Part shown: positions 31,960 through 43,487 of the stretch, piece by piece | Numbering within the stretch: position 1 is the stretch's first letter | Layout of the letters: every line of letters starts with the position of its first letter | Source: Tetragonia tetragonoides | Lineage: Eukaryota > Streptophyta > Magnoliopsida > Caryophyllales > Aizoaceae | Direction of reading: 5' to 3' | Length of the DNA: 64,000 nt | Assembly (NCBI GenBank): GCA_038025085.1 | Contig: CM076145.1 | Coordinates: 49,455,206-49,519,205, forward strand | Notes under the pieces: generated by a model | Told to the model about the DNA's origin: nothing | Database searches by the model: none | What the model saw: only the letters and a program-made list of their open reading frames with translations | Made by a program: the position numbers and the translations under genes

Positions 31960-33030
31960 TTAATGTCAAAAGTCTTGAAGAAGAAGAAGAAGAAATCAAA
32001 CTGAATCATCCCTATTCTTATTTATCTTGGGGATCTGGAGAAAGCGCAGAGCCATGCATGCCGCATGCACCACGTCACTCAGCTATCTTAATGTAAGATC
32101 CTGCCTCCACCTCCAACTGCGAGGACTCTGCAATTCTGCTATGAAATGGTGGACATCCTTGACGATTTGGTTATCAGGGTTAAGCAGGCCACTCTATGTT
32201 GTCTCTCTTCGCTTCCTTTTTTCTTTTTTTCTTTTTTTTTGGATTTTTTTATTGGATACTACTTTCTTTGATCAACATTTTGTAACACAAAAATTGAATT
32301 TTTTTATTTATTATTTTTTTTTTTGGGTGAGGAACTACCTTATAAGACAATTTCCTTTGTTGACCACTACCACGACTAAATTATCGTGGGTTTTCTTGAA
32401 AAATGGCCAAAATGCCCCTCATTTGTTCAATTAAAATTAAGTAATCGCCAAACTCATACAAAACCCTAATTTTCGGACCTATTAACATAATGTGATCCAA
32501 ATATCGGGTGAGATGAATTCGGTTGAATTCTGCAACCAAAAGACAACCATGAGCCCTCTTTCCCATTCTATACCATTCTACTTTCTTCCTCACTGCCGTC
32601 TTGCAATACCTTTTGCCTCATGTCCACATTTACTAGAATGATGATAGTTGATAGGTAGATTTTTATTACTAGCTAGTACTAATTGTCTGAAATTCAATGT
32701 CTAGCTACAATTGTTGGAAGCTAATTTTCAAAAATTGTTCATATCATAAGTTCATAACTAGCATAGAAAAGCTTCTTCTAATTCATGGAATTGAAGCAGC
32801 AAGTGGTTATGTTGTTGCTCTTTGAAACAGAAGAAAAGGAAACAACCATTCAAGAAAGCAATGGTTGAACCAATTGTTCGTAACAAATCATCATCAACCC
32901 AATATGTCCTGCTTCAAAGCCCTATCAAAGAGAAAATAACGCTCTTATGATTCAGGTGAAACAAAAAGCATATTATAGAATTAAGATAATTAGCTCAATC
33001 ATATGGAAGCACAACCGTGCACGCAGAGAG
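31960..33030. repeat. First, partial copy of the local duplicated block
   Basis: Segment A (about 31970-32180, with GTAAGATCCTGCCTCCACCT and GAAATGGTGGACATC) and segment C (about 32760-33030, with ACAGAAGAAAAGGAAACAAC and AAAGCATATTATAGAA) match parts of the blocks at 33040-34745 and 39160-40930. Between them lie T-rich runs and AT-rich DNA. No coding frame is convincing. Confidence 0.6.
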
Positions 33031-33039
33031 AATTAAAGA

Positions 33040-34745
33040 CTCAAAAGATTATGCTACAACTCGATAGGACAGGCAATAAGGTGAAGGACATTGTTGTTAG
33101 TTTCCTATAAAGAGATTGATGTGCCTATACTGGAACTTTTGTGAAAAAAGCTCAACTGTTCGCATTAAGGTGGTGTTTACTTGGTTGCAATCAAATGCAA
33201 TGCAATGCAATCATTTTATAGGGTAAATGGGAAGTGGAAAAGGAAAAAGGGAAGGAAGGAGATGGAAAAAGTAAGATTGATTACACCATCCAAAGTAATG
33301 ATCATCACATGGGAAAAGTTGAGCAATTGTGATTACAATGGATAATGCAATCAACCCCACTTTTCCTATCCCTCTCCTCCCACTCCTTCACTTTTCACCT
33401 CCCATTTACCCTATAAAATGATTGCATTGCATTGCATTTGATTGCAACCTAGTAAACGAGGCCTAAGTCTACTTGTTACAGCGAGCCAGCGATGGCACAA
33501 ACTGAGCCTGCTCTGCTGCAGCTGAGTTCTGATGCTTGGCACTGAATATCAGTTTGGTGCAGGACATCCATTGGCAGCAGAAGGCATCTGATATAGGACA
33601 TCCGATAGCTATTGGAAGGCTATGCTGATCTGATATGGATAAAGATATCTTCAGATGGATTCAGACCTGAAGCACTAGCATTATGTTTTGAACCTGCTCA
33701 GATTGTGGATTGTGTATGCAGACTTGCCTGCTCTTGGACAGTTGGATTACTCTGGAATTGGTGGCAGGAAGTTATGATTATGTGCAGATATGACCCAGAA
33801 GATGATGTAGGATTCTTTAGTTTCCTTTCGTAGAGGGTATGCCTAAATTTCTTTGATGCTGTACATAGGTTAGTTTTTTTTGGCATCGAACTGAATCATA
33901 TTCTTATCGATCTGACTATCTTTGGGATCTGGAGAAAGCGCAGAGGCATGCCGCATGCACAACGTCACTGAGCTCTCCTAATGTAAGATCCTGCCTCCAC
34001 CTCCAACTGCAAGGACTCTGCAATTCTGCTATGAAATGGTGGACATCGTTGACGAATTGGTTATCAGAAAGAAGTTTGCAATGACTAGACCATAAGATTC
34101 TGATCAAGGACCAACCCAACTTCTTTGTGAAATTAAGGTCCATGGACCGTATCTATAAACCGCTGAAAGCGAGGAGCAGGTGGAGAGGGTAACCAAAATG
34201 ATAAAACCTAAAACACAGTGCATACATGCATATCACATACAGAATAAAGAAATGGAAAAACTGAATATGCAGCATTCTTACTCTAACCACAATTCTAGCT
34301 AGGTGAATCACAATTGATTGGTAAATTGTTTTAAGATAACCTTATCATTACAACTAAGTTACAATTTTGCTTTTAATAGCTTTGAATCTTTTGGCAAGTT
34401 TTGGACCTAAACTTTAAGTTCTGCTCATAATGATGAGGACCTTCCATGTCTAGAATAAAACTAATGAAAATCACAATTTGATTAAACTAATGAAAATCAC
34501 ATATGCTGTATAACATTCACAATTTGATTGATGTTTGATTTACCTTTATGGAATTGAAGCAACAAGTCGTTATGCTGTTCCCTTTTTGATGAAAGCAGTT
34601 GTTGAACCAATTATTCACACACTATCATGATTCACATGCTCACAGCCATATCAGAGAGAAAATGACAATATTATGATTCTGGTGAAACAGAAAGCATATT
34701 ATAGAAGTACCATAGAGCTTTTAACAGATCCTACTAGATGAAAAC
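33040..34745. repeat. Duplicated block, copy 2 (carries a MITE)
   Basis: It matches 39160-40930 in the same order: the GACATTGTTGTTAGT segment, CAGCGATGGCACAAACTGAG, TGGATAAAGATATCTTCAGA, the GCATGCCGCATGCAC segment, and CAACTTCTTTGTGAAATTAA. Identity looks high but with scattered indels. Copy 3 has extra stretches near 39720-39900 and 40130-40320. I recognise no protein in it on either strand. Confidence 0.8.
33169..33463. mobile_element. PIF/Harbinger (Tourist)-like MITE, 295 bp
   Basis: TAA flanks both ends (33166-33168 and 33464-33466). The left end reads GGTGGTGTTTACTTGGTTGC and the right end, reverse-complemented, GGCCTCGTTTACTAGGTTGC. Longer inverted similarity continues inward through CAAATGCAATGCAATGCAA and the CCATTTACCCTATAAAATG block, over about 65 bp. 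The related block at 39160-40930 lacks the element, giving an empty site. Confidence 0.88.
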
Positions 34746-34837
34746 ACTATTGTCTCTAGAACATACACCACATGTACTTGCCTTATCTATTCAGTGACTA
34801 GAGCAACCATGTCAAGAGCTAAGCTAGCATATGCAAC

Positions 34838-36873
34838 CTAATTTTCCCAAGCCATTACTAATCCTAGGGTAGTAGTAATTAGGTGGGCGTTTTGGAATAG
34901 TTGCTCAGGGGTTATGAGGGCTCGGGGAGTGGCTTGTGAGTAATAGAGTGCACCAAAGTTCGGCAGCGGAAATCGAAGGTTATCGGCTGTCAGTATTTCC
35001 ACCAAACCATTAACCATCATATCGATCTCTTGTTGGGGATTACCAAGACCTCTCATTACATGAACCAAGATAGACAATACCAAGCTCCGTAGTGTTGTTT
35101 CAATGAGCATCATCATATCAAAAATTGGTGGCTCCAGACGAGGAAGAACAACCAACTCTATGTACCTCTCCACTCCGCTGCAATCTCTGAGTCTTGGCTT
35201 CAAGCGTTTATGGATCTCCCTTGAAGATTGCTGTTATTTACAGGAAAAAAACCTTATCAGAGTTGGTTTGTTTACCAATATAAAAGCTAGGAGTATTTAT
35301 TTATATATACAGTATAATGGTTGTTTTCTTTAGTCAATAAAACAATGTTTCAAGGCAAGTAAGATGTTCCAGCTAATTATTTTAGAAATAGATCTTAATA
35401 AATTAAAACAGAAGCCAAGGTCTCCCACCAAATCTAATAGTAAAAGCAATAACATTTTCAAAAAATGAATCAAGATTATTTTATAATCAAGAGATTCTGT
35501 GAACTTGACCATTATTGTCTTGTTTTCTCCCACAAATGCTACCAGCCTCAACATATTCCTCCCTCACCTTTCTAGCTAATCCCATCAATACCCGGCCATA
35601 GATCAACCTTGGAATCACAAGCAGAAGCACAAAGGGAAAACCAAACAATTGCATGGTTGTGACATATATATCTATCATATTAAGCAATTTGTTTTTGCAA
35701 GATGGCCATGAGTCACTAATATACCTTGAATTTGAAAGTCCTCAAGCTCAACACAGCCTTGGTTGCTTCATGCATCCATGACAATGGCTCGTTCGACAGA
35801 GTCTTCTTGCATAAAAAGCAAAACACGTCGTGTTTCTTGATTTCTAGAACCGCAACACTCGAACATAACTGCTTTGGAACGCAGACGTAAAGAGAATCGA
35901 CGCTCTTGAATAGCTCTTCGATCACATAACTCCGTTGCAAGGCCAAAGCCCCAAGATGCCTGTACATTATTCAATGAGTAAGTAAATAAACAAATGAACA
36001 CAAAACAGAAACAAATATGCAACATTGTGAATTCAATTGAACCTCAATTCGGAGAGCTGCGTTGCTGTCAGGGCTGTTGCAGAACATTTGATGATGGATG
36101 CTGAATCCAATAGCACAGAATTGACAGTGATGGCATCATCTCAGGACTTCCGCTGCTCTCGATCTCACTCGCTAGAGGACTTGATCTCCATATTAGCAAT
36201 GCCGACATTCCCTCGCTGTCACCGAGGTTGGAGAATGGAGCTGGAGTTACCTGAACAAATTATTTACATCAGTACATCACCTAATACTAATCAGTGATAG
36301 AGAGGATTATATGCCACATAACAACTAACACCAAAACCGAAAAACAATCAACAATTAGATAATAGGAGTATCAAGTAATACATGATAGATAAACAAATCA
36401 AAATAGGCTTCTAATAGGCTTATTTACACCTAATGATAAAGAGGATTATATGCCACAGAACAACTAACACCAAAATCGAAAAACAATCAACAATTAGATA
36501 ATATCAAGCAATACATGATAGATAAACAAACCAAAATAGGCTTCTAATAGGCTTATTTACATCTAATACTACTCAGTGATAAAGAGGATTATATGCCACA
36601 TAACAACTAACATCAACACCGAAAAACAATCAACAATTAGATGATAATATCAAGCAATACATGATAGATAAACAAATCAAAATAGGCTTCTAATAAACAG
36701 AAAATTTACAGAATAACAGTACAACTAACTCTTAACAATTTTATCAAACCATTAGCAAAATAGAGCTTCAATAATGAGTTGTGACGATGAGCAAATCGAA
36801 AATTTACCTTAAGTTTGATCATCTGACGACATTTAGCAGCAGCTACTGCCATAAGATTGGTATCGTACTTCAT
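34838..36873 (-). pseudogene. Four-exon gene of unrecognised family, apparent single-base frameshift
   Basis: On minus, exons 36808-36873 (starts MKYDTNLMAVAAAKCRQMIK), 36043-36250, 35725-35959 and 34838-35230 have proper splice signals and would give about 300 residues. Exon 3 (HLGALALQRSYVIEELF...TFKFK) and exon 4 (REIHKRLKPRLRDCSG...GLVMAWEN) are open and join in phase 0. Exon 2 is open in one frame for its first half and in the next frame for its second half; the switch falls at CCTGAGATGATGCC near 36135, and one missing base would explain it and the phase mismatch with exon 3. So it is either a recent pseudogene, an assembly error, or a misread exon. I do not recognise the family. The leader is GA-rich on minus (36890-36960). 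Confidence 0.55.
36270..36705. repeat. Tandem repeat, about three copies of a 139-143-bp unit
   Basis: AGAGGATTATATGCCACA occurs at 36301, 36440 and 36583. Each copy continues with AAAACAATCAACAATTAGAT, ACATGATAGATAAACAAA and AATAGGCTTCTAATA. The array fills most of intron 1 of the minus-strand gene. Confidence 0.9.
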
Positions 36874-38124
36874 GTTGCAAATGAAAATTCGAATTTCTTC
36901 TCTTCTCTTCTCTTCTCTCTCTAGTTCTCTCTCTTTCCCTCTTTAGTTCTCTCTCCAGAAATTGGTGTGAGCGTTTCTCTGTATATATATAAGTGAAATG
37001 GCGGGGCACTCAAATTTTTTGAATTTTCATTTCAACCGTATTCTGTTGACAACGCCAACTAAATGTAGTGACGGTGGTTTCTTTTTTTTTTTCCTTCTTT
37101 TCTAACTTATTTTCTATCTCCAATGTTGTATTTAATAATTAAAGATAGTTTAGTCATTCGACAATCTCTTTTTCTTGAAGTCATAATTTACTTATTTGTA
37201 AATTTTTTGTGAGATCAACTCACACTAACCGGGATCACTTTTTACTAACGGTGACTTTTGTTTCACTTAAGTGTAACCTTTCTCTCACCAAAAATGAAAA
37301 GAACGTCTTATATAAGTTTTTATGTTTCTTAATTTGTGTACAGGGTCAAAAAAAATGACTTATATTATAAAACGGGTGACGCAATTTATTCCATGTTAAT
37401 CAACATTAAATGAGGGTCAATTGCTCTCTCCCCACGCTTAGATGATATTTTTTAAAATTTTAATTATTCCGTATCTTTTTTTTTAGTGATTAATTATTCC
37501 ATTTCTAATTTGGTTTTATGATCATCATATTAATGAATATTCAATGCTAAATCTGATTATAAGCTACGTAGTTATTATGTTTATCCTTGGCATGTTTGGA
37601 TAAGCAAAGGAGCAAAAACACACGCCTGCTAGTTTTGACAGGACAAATTACACCGGTCAAGCACCATGCATATATGATCCAAGAAGGCTTTTATACCTTA
37701 TCTTCTCCGAGACAAGCATCCCCCAAAGTGATCTTCCATACACATCAGAAGCTTACTAGGGCCCTACAGCATTGCCTCTTTCACATCCAAGAAGATCTGC
37801 GCAATTTGCTGACGACGTCTTATAAAATGATATTGACATGAACAAAACTCTGAGCTGAGTAGTGGTCTTCAATCCCTCACATACTCACAACGAAGTCCTT
37901 GATCCTTTGAGGTGCTGCAGCAGCAGTGATATAGCAGATCAGAATATGAGGCGAAAAATTTGAGCAAGCACTTCTTCATAGCTTCAATTCTTCATGAAGC
38001 ACGACAACAATAAGAAAGTAGTGTGGCAAGATTACCAAAATATAGAGAATCATAAATTCATAATTATGAAGGCGGCTGATAGTATATTAGCTTTATCTAT
38101 AGAAGAGAATGTCCAATGCAACTC
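36874..38124. other. Intergenic region with no clear gene
   Basis: It contains the CT-rich leader region of the minus-strand gene (to about 36970), then AT-rich DNA. An 84-codon plus-strand frame at 37587-37841 has no recognisable content and no support from flanking splice or coding patterns. Confidence 0.4.
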
Positions 38125-39165
38125 TTAGTCAGTTCCTGCAAGGCTTCTGCTTCTCCTTTGGCTTCCACTGTTTATACTGTCACTGTCACTAGAGCTGGCT
38201 GCTTGGCCTTGCCCTATTGAAAGGAGGTTCATCATCACCAAACATATCTGAGAAATGCTTCGAGGCATCAACTTGTCAACCAAAATAAGTTGTTCTTCAA
38301 ACATATTCTTTACCGGCATGTGCTGCATTTTACTGCAAACCCCAAGTCTGCAGCTGGTTCACGGTTGTCTTCTGGAACATACTGCTTCTGGGGATTCCTG
38401 AGAACCGAAAACCAGAAATATCAGAAAGGAAGACACCTTGCCCAAACATAACATCTGAGCAAAAACAATGATCACCATAATTTCACAGCCAGTAAGCAGT
38501 AGAATGAATGAATGATATGCATGTCATAGCATCCTAAATATTGCACATCAAATCAACTGTTTACGATTCCGAGTCAAAACAATCCAACAACAACAATTAA
38601 TATGAAGTGACATGCAAGAAGATGTTTAGAAGTACATCATAAGGAGACAAATCTAAATACCTGCATCATTCCAAATAAGATACCACCAGGACAACGACAA
38701 CTCAAATTACAGAAACTAAAATTTTAACACCTAATCGTTCTTTGCTGAGGGAAAAGTGAAAATCTCCCATGGATCAGACTATAGGTTTTCAACCCACTGT
38801 AAAACAGTAATAGAATAGGAAAATAAAGATATTTTTCCGTTTCTACAACATCAGCAGCAAGGTCCAACAGGAAAAGAAACTGAAGCTACCTTACACGACC
38901 TGTATGCTTCAAGCATTCCAACTCCGCTCCTGGCTTCAAAAAAAATTTCCTTTGAGGTTCATAGGTTGCAATCTAAGGAAACAGATATCATGAGAATACA
39001 TTAGATCTATGGTAATAAGCCTTGCAAGATAATGAGACAGTATACATATAGGCTGCTAAAATAGGGGCTTACACTGACCCTATTTGCCGCTTATGTGGAA
39101 TTTCTCCTGCCCCTTGGTACATTGGTGCAACAACTGTGCACTCTATCTGCGCAGAGAGAAACAAA
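38125..39165 (-). other. Chain of exon-like segments, family not recognised
   Basis: On minus, three segments look coding and have splice-like borders: about 39070-39160 (ECTVVAPMYQGAGEIPHKRQ), about 38890-38975 (ATYEPQRKFFLKPGAELECL, then KHTGRV) and 38330-38400 (NPQKQYVPEDNREPAADLGF, then AVKCSTCR and a stop). A further frame at 38125-38328 ends in a serine/arginine-rich tail. The C-x2-C suggests the start of a metal site that is then cut off. The pieces read smoothly as protein but end in stops and frame changes, so this may be a broken gene. I cannot name it. Confidence 0.4.
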
Positions 39166-40930
39166 AGACTCAAAAGAATATGCTAGAACTGGATAGGATA
39201 AGCAATAATGCAAAGGACATTGTTGTTAGTGTCCTAAAAAGGAGATTGATGTGCCTATACTGGAACTCTTGTGAAAAAGGCTCAACAATATACCTCTAAA
39301 GTTTTTTGTATGCAGCAAGCCAGCGACGGCACAAACTGAGCCTGCTCTGCTGCAGCTGAGTTCTGATGCTTGGCGCTGAATAGCAGTTTGGTGCAGGACA
39401 TCCATTGGCTGCAGAAGGCATCAGATATAGGACATCCTATAGTTGTAGGAAGCCTATGCTGATCTGATATGGATAAAGATATCTTCAGATGTATTCAGAC
39501 CTGAAGCACATTATGTTTTCAACCTGCTCAGATTGTGGATTGTGTATGCAGATTTGCCTGATCTTCCATAGTTGGACTACTCTGAACCTGGTGGCAGGAA
39601 GTTATATATCTGTGCAGATATGACCTAGCAGATGATGTAGGAGTCTTTAGTTTCCTACTTTCCTTTCGTAGAGGGTATGCCTAACTTCATTTGATGCTGT
39701 ACAGAGGTTAGTTTATTTGGAGTTTGTACTCATTTAGAAACATAGGTTTTGTGTCATTTACAGTCTGGGTCTGTACATATTGCATTTGGTGATTAATGAA
39801 ATTTGCTTTCATTACCTACCTTCCCCCCCCCCCCCCCACCCACCCACACAAACGAAAGAGCAACAGAAAAGACGACTTCTATAGTACATCTGTACCAATA
39901 CAAGGAAATCCTGCCAAAACGGTCTTGAAGAAGAAGAAATAACTGAGATCTTATTTATCTTTGGGGTCTGGGGAAATTGTAGAGGCATGCCGCATGCACC
40001 TCTTCACTCAGCTACTTTAATGTAAGATCCTGCCTCCACCAAGACACAGTTCCTTCACCTCCATCTGGGGAAACTGCGAGGACTCTGCTATTCTCCTATA
40101 TGAAATGGTGGACATTCTTTCAGTGTGTATGTGTGCTGACAAACTGAACAAGAATAAAGTAGGTCCGAGATGTGGCAAGTTATAAACTCAAATTCAATGG
40201 CGCACAACAGGATTTTTTTGCATTTGTCTTCGATACAAACTGAATTTTCTATGTTTGATAAACTAAACCTATTACCGCAAGCTATGTTCTACTCTACAGT
40301 TCCTTAAATTGTCTTCAGGATTGCAATTACTAGAACCATATGATTCTGGTCAAGAATCAACCAAACTTCTTTGTGAAATTAAGTTCCATGTACTATATCT
40401 ATAAACCGCTGAAAGCAAGGTGGAGGTGGAGAGGGTAACCAAAATGTAAAACGCAGTGCATACATGCATAACACATACAGAATAGAGAAATGGAAAAACT
40501 GAATATGCAACATTCTTACTATAACCACAATTCTAGGTGAATCACAATTGATTGGTAAATTGTTTAAGATACCCTTATTATTACAACTAAGTTACAATTT
40601 TGCATTACATAGCTTTGAATCTTTTGGAAATTGGAAAGGAAAATTTGAACCAGAACTTTAAGTTCTGCTCATAAGGATGAGGATCTTCCATGTGTATTGG
40701 GAATAAACTAACGATATACTGTATAACATTCAGAATTCAGTTATGCTGTTGCTCTATGAAACAGAAGAAAAGGAAACAACCATTCAACCATTCAAAACAT
40801 AGTAACCCAACCAGCCAACCTTCCCTGCTACACAGGCTCACAGCCATTAAGGTCAAACACAAAGCATATTTTATCGAATATATTTAGCTAAATCATATGA
40901 TGCACAATACCATAGAGCTTTAATTTTTTT
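39160..40930. repeat. Duplicated block, copy 3 (no MITE)
   Basis: Collinear with 33040-34745. At the position of the MITE in copy 2 this copy reads straight through between CTCAAC and CAGCAAGCCAGCGA. It also holds a C-homopolymer followed by CCACCCACCCAC (39823-39848), and extra non-matching stretches near 39720-39900 and 40130-40320. Confidence 0.8.
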
Positions 40931-41178
40931 ATACTACCATAGAGCTTTAATAAATATTACTAGATGAAAACACTCATCAACTGTCTCTAAAACGTCTTGC
41001 CTCATCAATTTAAGTACTCAAAACTAGTTCTTAAACATAAACTTATTGTAAAGCATCTCAGCATAATTAAAGTAATACTACTGTCATCTACAATCTTCTT
41101 TCTGCTATCAATGACCAAGAGCAAGTACGAACGCATAGGCTAACTTACTACTCCAGATGTTACCTCACCACTAACACT

Positions 41179-41381
41179 AACACTAACACTACGAGTATAC
41201 TCCGAGATGGCAGGAGTGCCTCAGGATGTTGTTGATGAGATGTAAAAGAAAAGGGTAGATGGACTCGTAGTGTTAGTGTTGGCTTCATCATCGTCCATCC
41301 ACCCTTTTCTTTTCCATCTCATCAACAACATCCTGAGGCACCCCGTCCTTACCACCACCAGCTCTTGACGATGATGAAGCC
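41179..41381. repeat. Nested inverted repeats at the 3' end of the KIN17-like gene
   Basis: Three inverted pairs interlock: 41179-41196 with 41263-41280 (18 bp, perfect), 41216-41263 with 41294-41341 (48 bp, two mismatches, 30-bp spacer), and 41281-41295 with 41367-41381 (15 bp, perfect). The 48-bp arm includes codons of the KIN17-like C-terminus. In the left arm, read in that frame on plus, the codon after GAGATG is TAA, while the right arm has GAA. Confidence 0.95.
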
Positions 41382-41938
41382 GCCACCTCAAAAGCAATAA
41401 TCTTTTTACCCTCTTCTTCCTCAAACTCCTTCTTCAACCGCTTATTAGTGCTTTGTCCCTCTGAATTGTCACCATTATTATTATCATCATTATAAGCAAT
41501 CATCCAACCATCGGGAGTACCCTTTGTGATACACTTCCCTGTCAAACCCAAATCCACAACAAACTCAGACAAAGTTCTCCACTTAGTCAAACTCAAAAGA
41601 GTACCGTGCTTAGCAAAATCAGATACAAACTCATCGTAAACGACGATAGCAAATACAGGACCACCCTCCTTCTTAGATGCTCTCTTTTTCATATGATCCA
41701 AAAAAGCTTTCTCAAAGTCCTTTGAAGAAAGCTCTGTCAATAAACCTGGATTTTCAGAATCAATTTGAATCATACGTTGATGGCTATCGGTCATACAATG
41801 GCGCTTATATTGATTCAAATCTTTACATTGTTTCTGACAAAACCAACAACGCCAATCAAAATTTGGTAAACCTAGTGCTTTGCGTTTATCGGATAATTCG
41901 GATAATACTCTCCTAATATTAAGGTATTTCAAATCCAT
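41288..41938 (-). CDS. Short KIN17-like DNA/RNA-binding protein
   Basis: A single intronless frame of 216 residues. It opens MDLKYLNIRRVLSELSDKRK, then a zinc finger with Cys31, Cys34, His47 and His53 in WRCWFCQKQCKDLNQYKRHC, then the KIN17 winged-helix region (VVYDEFVSDFAK, WRTLSEFVVDLG, GWMIAY). The family acts in RNA processing and the DNA-damage response in the nucleus. Typical KIN17 proteins are near 400 residues and end in SH3-like domains; here the protein stops soon after a lysine/glutamate-rich stretch, and its last codons lie inside nested inverted repeats. A truncated paralogue is the simplest reading. The leader runs to about 42030. Downstream begins repetitive DNA. Confidence 0.85.
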   Translation of the reverse strand: MDLKYLNIRRVLSELSDKRKALGLPNFDWRCWFCQKQCKDLNQYKRHCMTDSHQRMIQIDSENPGLLTELSSKDFEKAFLDHMKKRASKKEGGPVFAIVVYDEFVSDFAKHGTLLSLTKWRTLSEFVVDLGLTGKCITKGTPDGWMIAYNDDNNNGDNSEGQSTNKRLKKEFEEEEGKKIIAFEVAASSSSRAGGGKDGVPQDVVDEMEKKRVDGR

Positions 41939-42030
41939 TACTAATAATTGATGATGATGAAAATTGAAGCAGAGTGTTTACCTTGATTGAGGATTGTATC
42001 GATGATCTTTTGTGTTGGTGTTTGTGACGA

Positions 42031-43487
42031 TCCCTTGATTCAATTAGGTTTTGCGACTTTTTATTTAAACCCGTGTAAACTAGTTTTTAAGTTTTTTTTT
42101 TTTTTTTTAATAATATACCTGAAACATGTATCCTAATCCTAATCCTAATAATATATCCTAATAGTACCAGTTTCTTAATTACATAAGATCTCTATAATAT
42201 CTTAACCATCCAATATCTTAATTATATAATCTAATATATATTATTTCTTAAATAGATGGGGAAAATACATTCTCATAATATTTTCTCGATATCTTATCTT
42301 TAACAGGTTCGTTCGTCATTCACTTGCACCCTCTTTTTGAGGAGCCAAAAAAATGTTTGCGGTTCAACACAGAAGTCCAAACATGATTTAGTAAGAGTGT
42401 TTCAGCCATCATTTCGCCATTCACTTGCACCCTCTTTTTGACGAGAAAAAAAAAAGTGCATACAAGATGATTGAAAAAAAAAAAAGTCCATCCAAGATGA
42501 TTAAAAGCCAAAATTTAATTTTTTTTTCTTATAAATTAAAAGCCAAATTATATCACGCAAAGCGTAAACAAAAATTGATATAGAGAGGATCATAACTCTA
42601 AAATGTATGTTTCACAATATAAGGCTTGTTTTTGTTTCGCAATATAAGACACGCAACAATTTCCAATGAGTATTTATTAGGCTTTTTTTTTCTTCTTTGA
42701 GATAATCGATTTTTAAGAAGGTAAGAATGGGACTCCACCCAACCCAAGCCCATCTCGGAAATCCCTTGTGGAATGTCCATTTCGAACCACAGTCGTTTAT
42801 ATCAAATGAAATTATCTGATGTAATTCAATTGGCACAGTTTTGCTGCCCATCCATCCATCACAAATTCTTGCCTACTCTCATGATTAGGAAGGACCCTAA
42901 TTTCATTATGAGGTGATATTAAATGTGTAAGTGGGGGAGGGGGAAGGAGAGAGAGTGATGAGGAAGGAGAGAGAAAGGAAAAGGAAGGAGAGAAAGAGTA
43001 GGGAGGTTCCAACTCTTGAGATCATGATTTAACCATTGTCCATCCATCGTTCATTGTCACAGTTTTTTTTTTTGGTGGAAGGGGGGTTCATTGTCACAGT
43101 TTTGCTTACTAGTTGACAACTTTGTTCGCTAATAAAACATTAATGTATACAGCCCCTAGTTAACTTGTATATTGAAAAGCTGTACGTGCCTAGTAGAAGT
43201 TACTGCTCTTTGCCATGAAGTCTACAAATGGTGACAATTGTTTGTCAACAAAGTGCAAAAACCTGAAAACTTGAATAACTTTGCCAGAGTTTTGAGAACA
43301 GGAAGTTAGGAGAATTATTCGCTCTAGAAGAAGTGATTTCTTCAATGATTTTCTTCAATGATTTTGTGTCAAAACTTTTCCTTGAATGCCTATGGTTTTA
43401 CTTGAACACATCGTACTGGTTTTCTTTTCTAGACTGGTCAGCACCTATCAGCAACATGTAGTCTTGTTCTGTCTTCATGGACATATC
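42031..43487. other. Intergenic AT-rich DNA
   Basis: It holds a TCCTAATCC-type short repeat (42128-42165), and a roughly 110-bp diverged duplication with TTCACTTGCACCCTCTTTTTG at about 42318 and 42419. Purine-rich sequence occurs at 42930-43010. No gene is recognisable until the VMA21-like 3' UTR just below 43487. Confidence 0.5.

Noticed and set aside
36270..36705. Regular repeats as a CRISPR array
   Set aside because: Units are about 140 bp, directly adjacent with no unique spacers, in a plant intron.
37587..37841. 84-codon plus-strand frame
   Set aside because: No family signal, odd composition, no supporting exons.
41201..41245. Plus-strand frame ending in TAA in the palindrome arm as a separate peptide gene
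   Set aside because: It is only the inverted copy of KIN17-like codons, with no start context or length.
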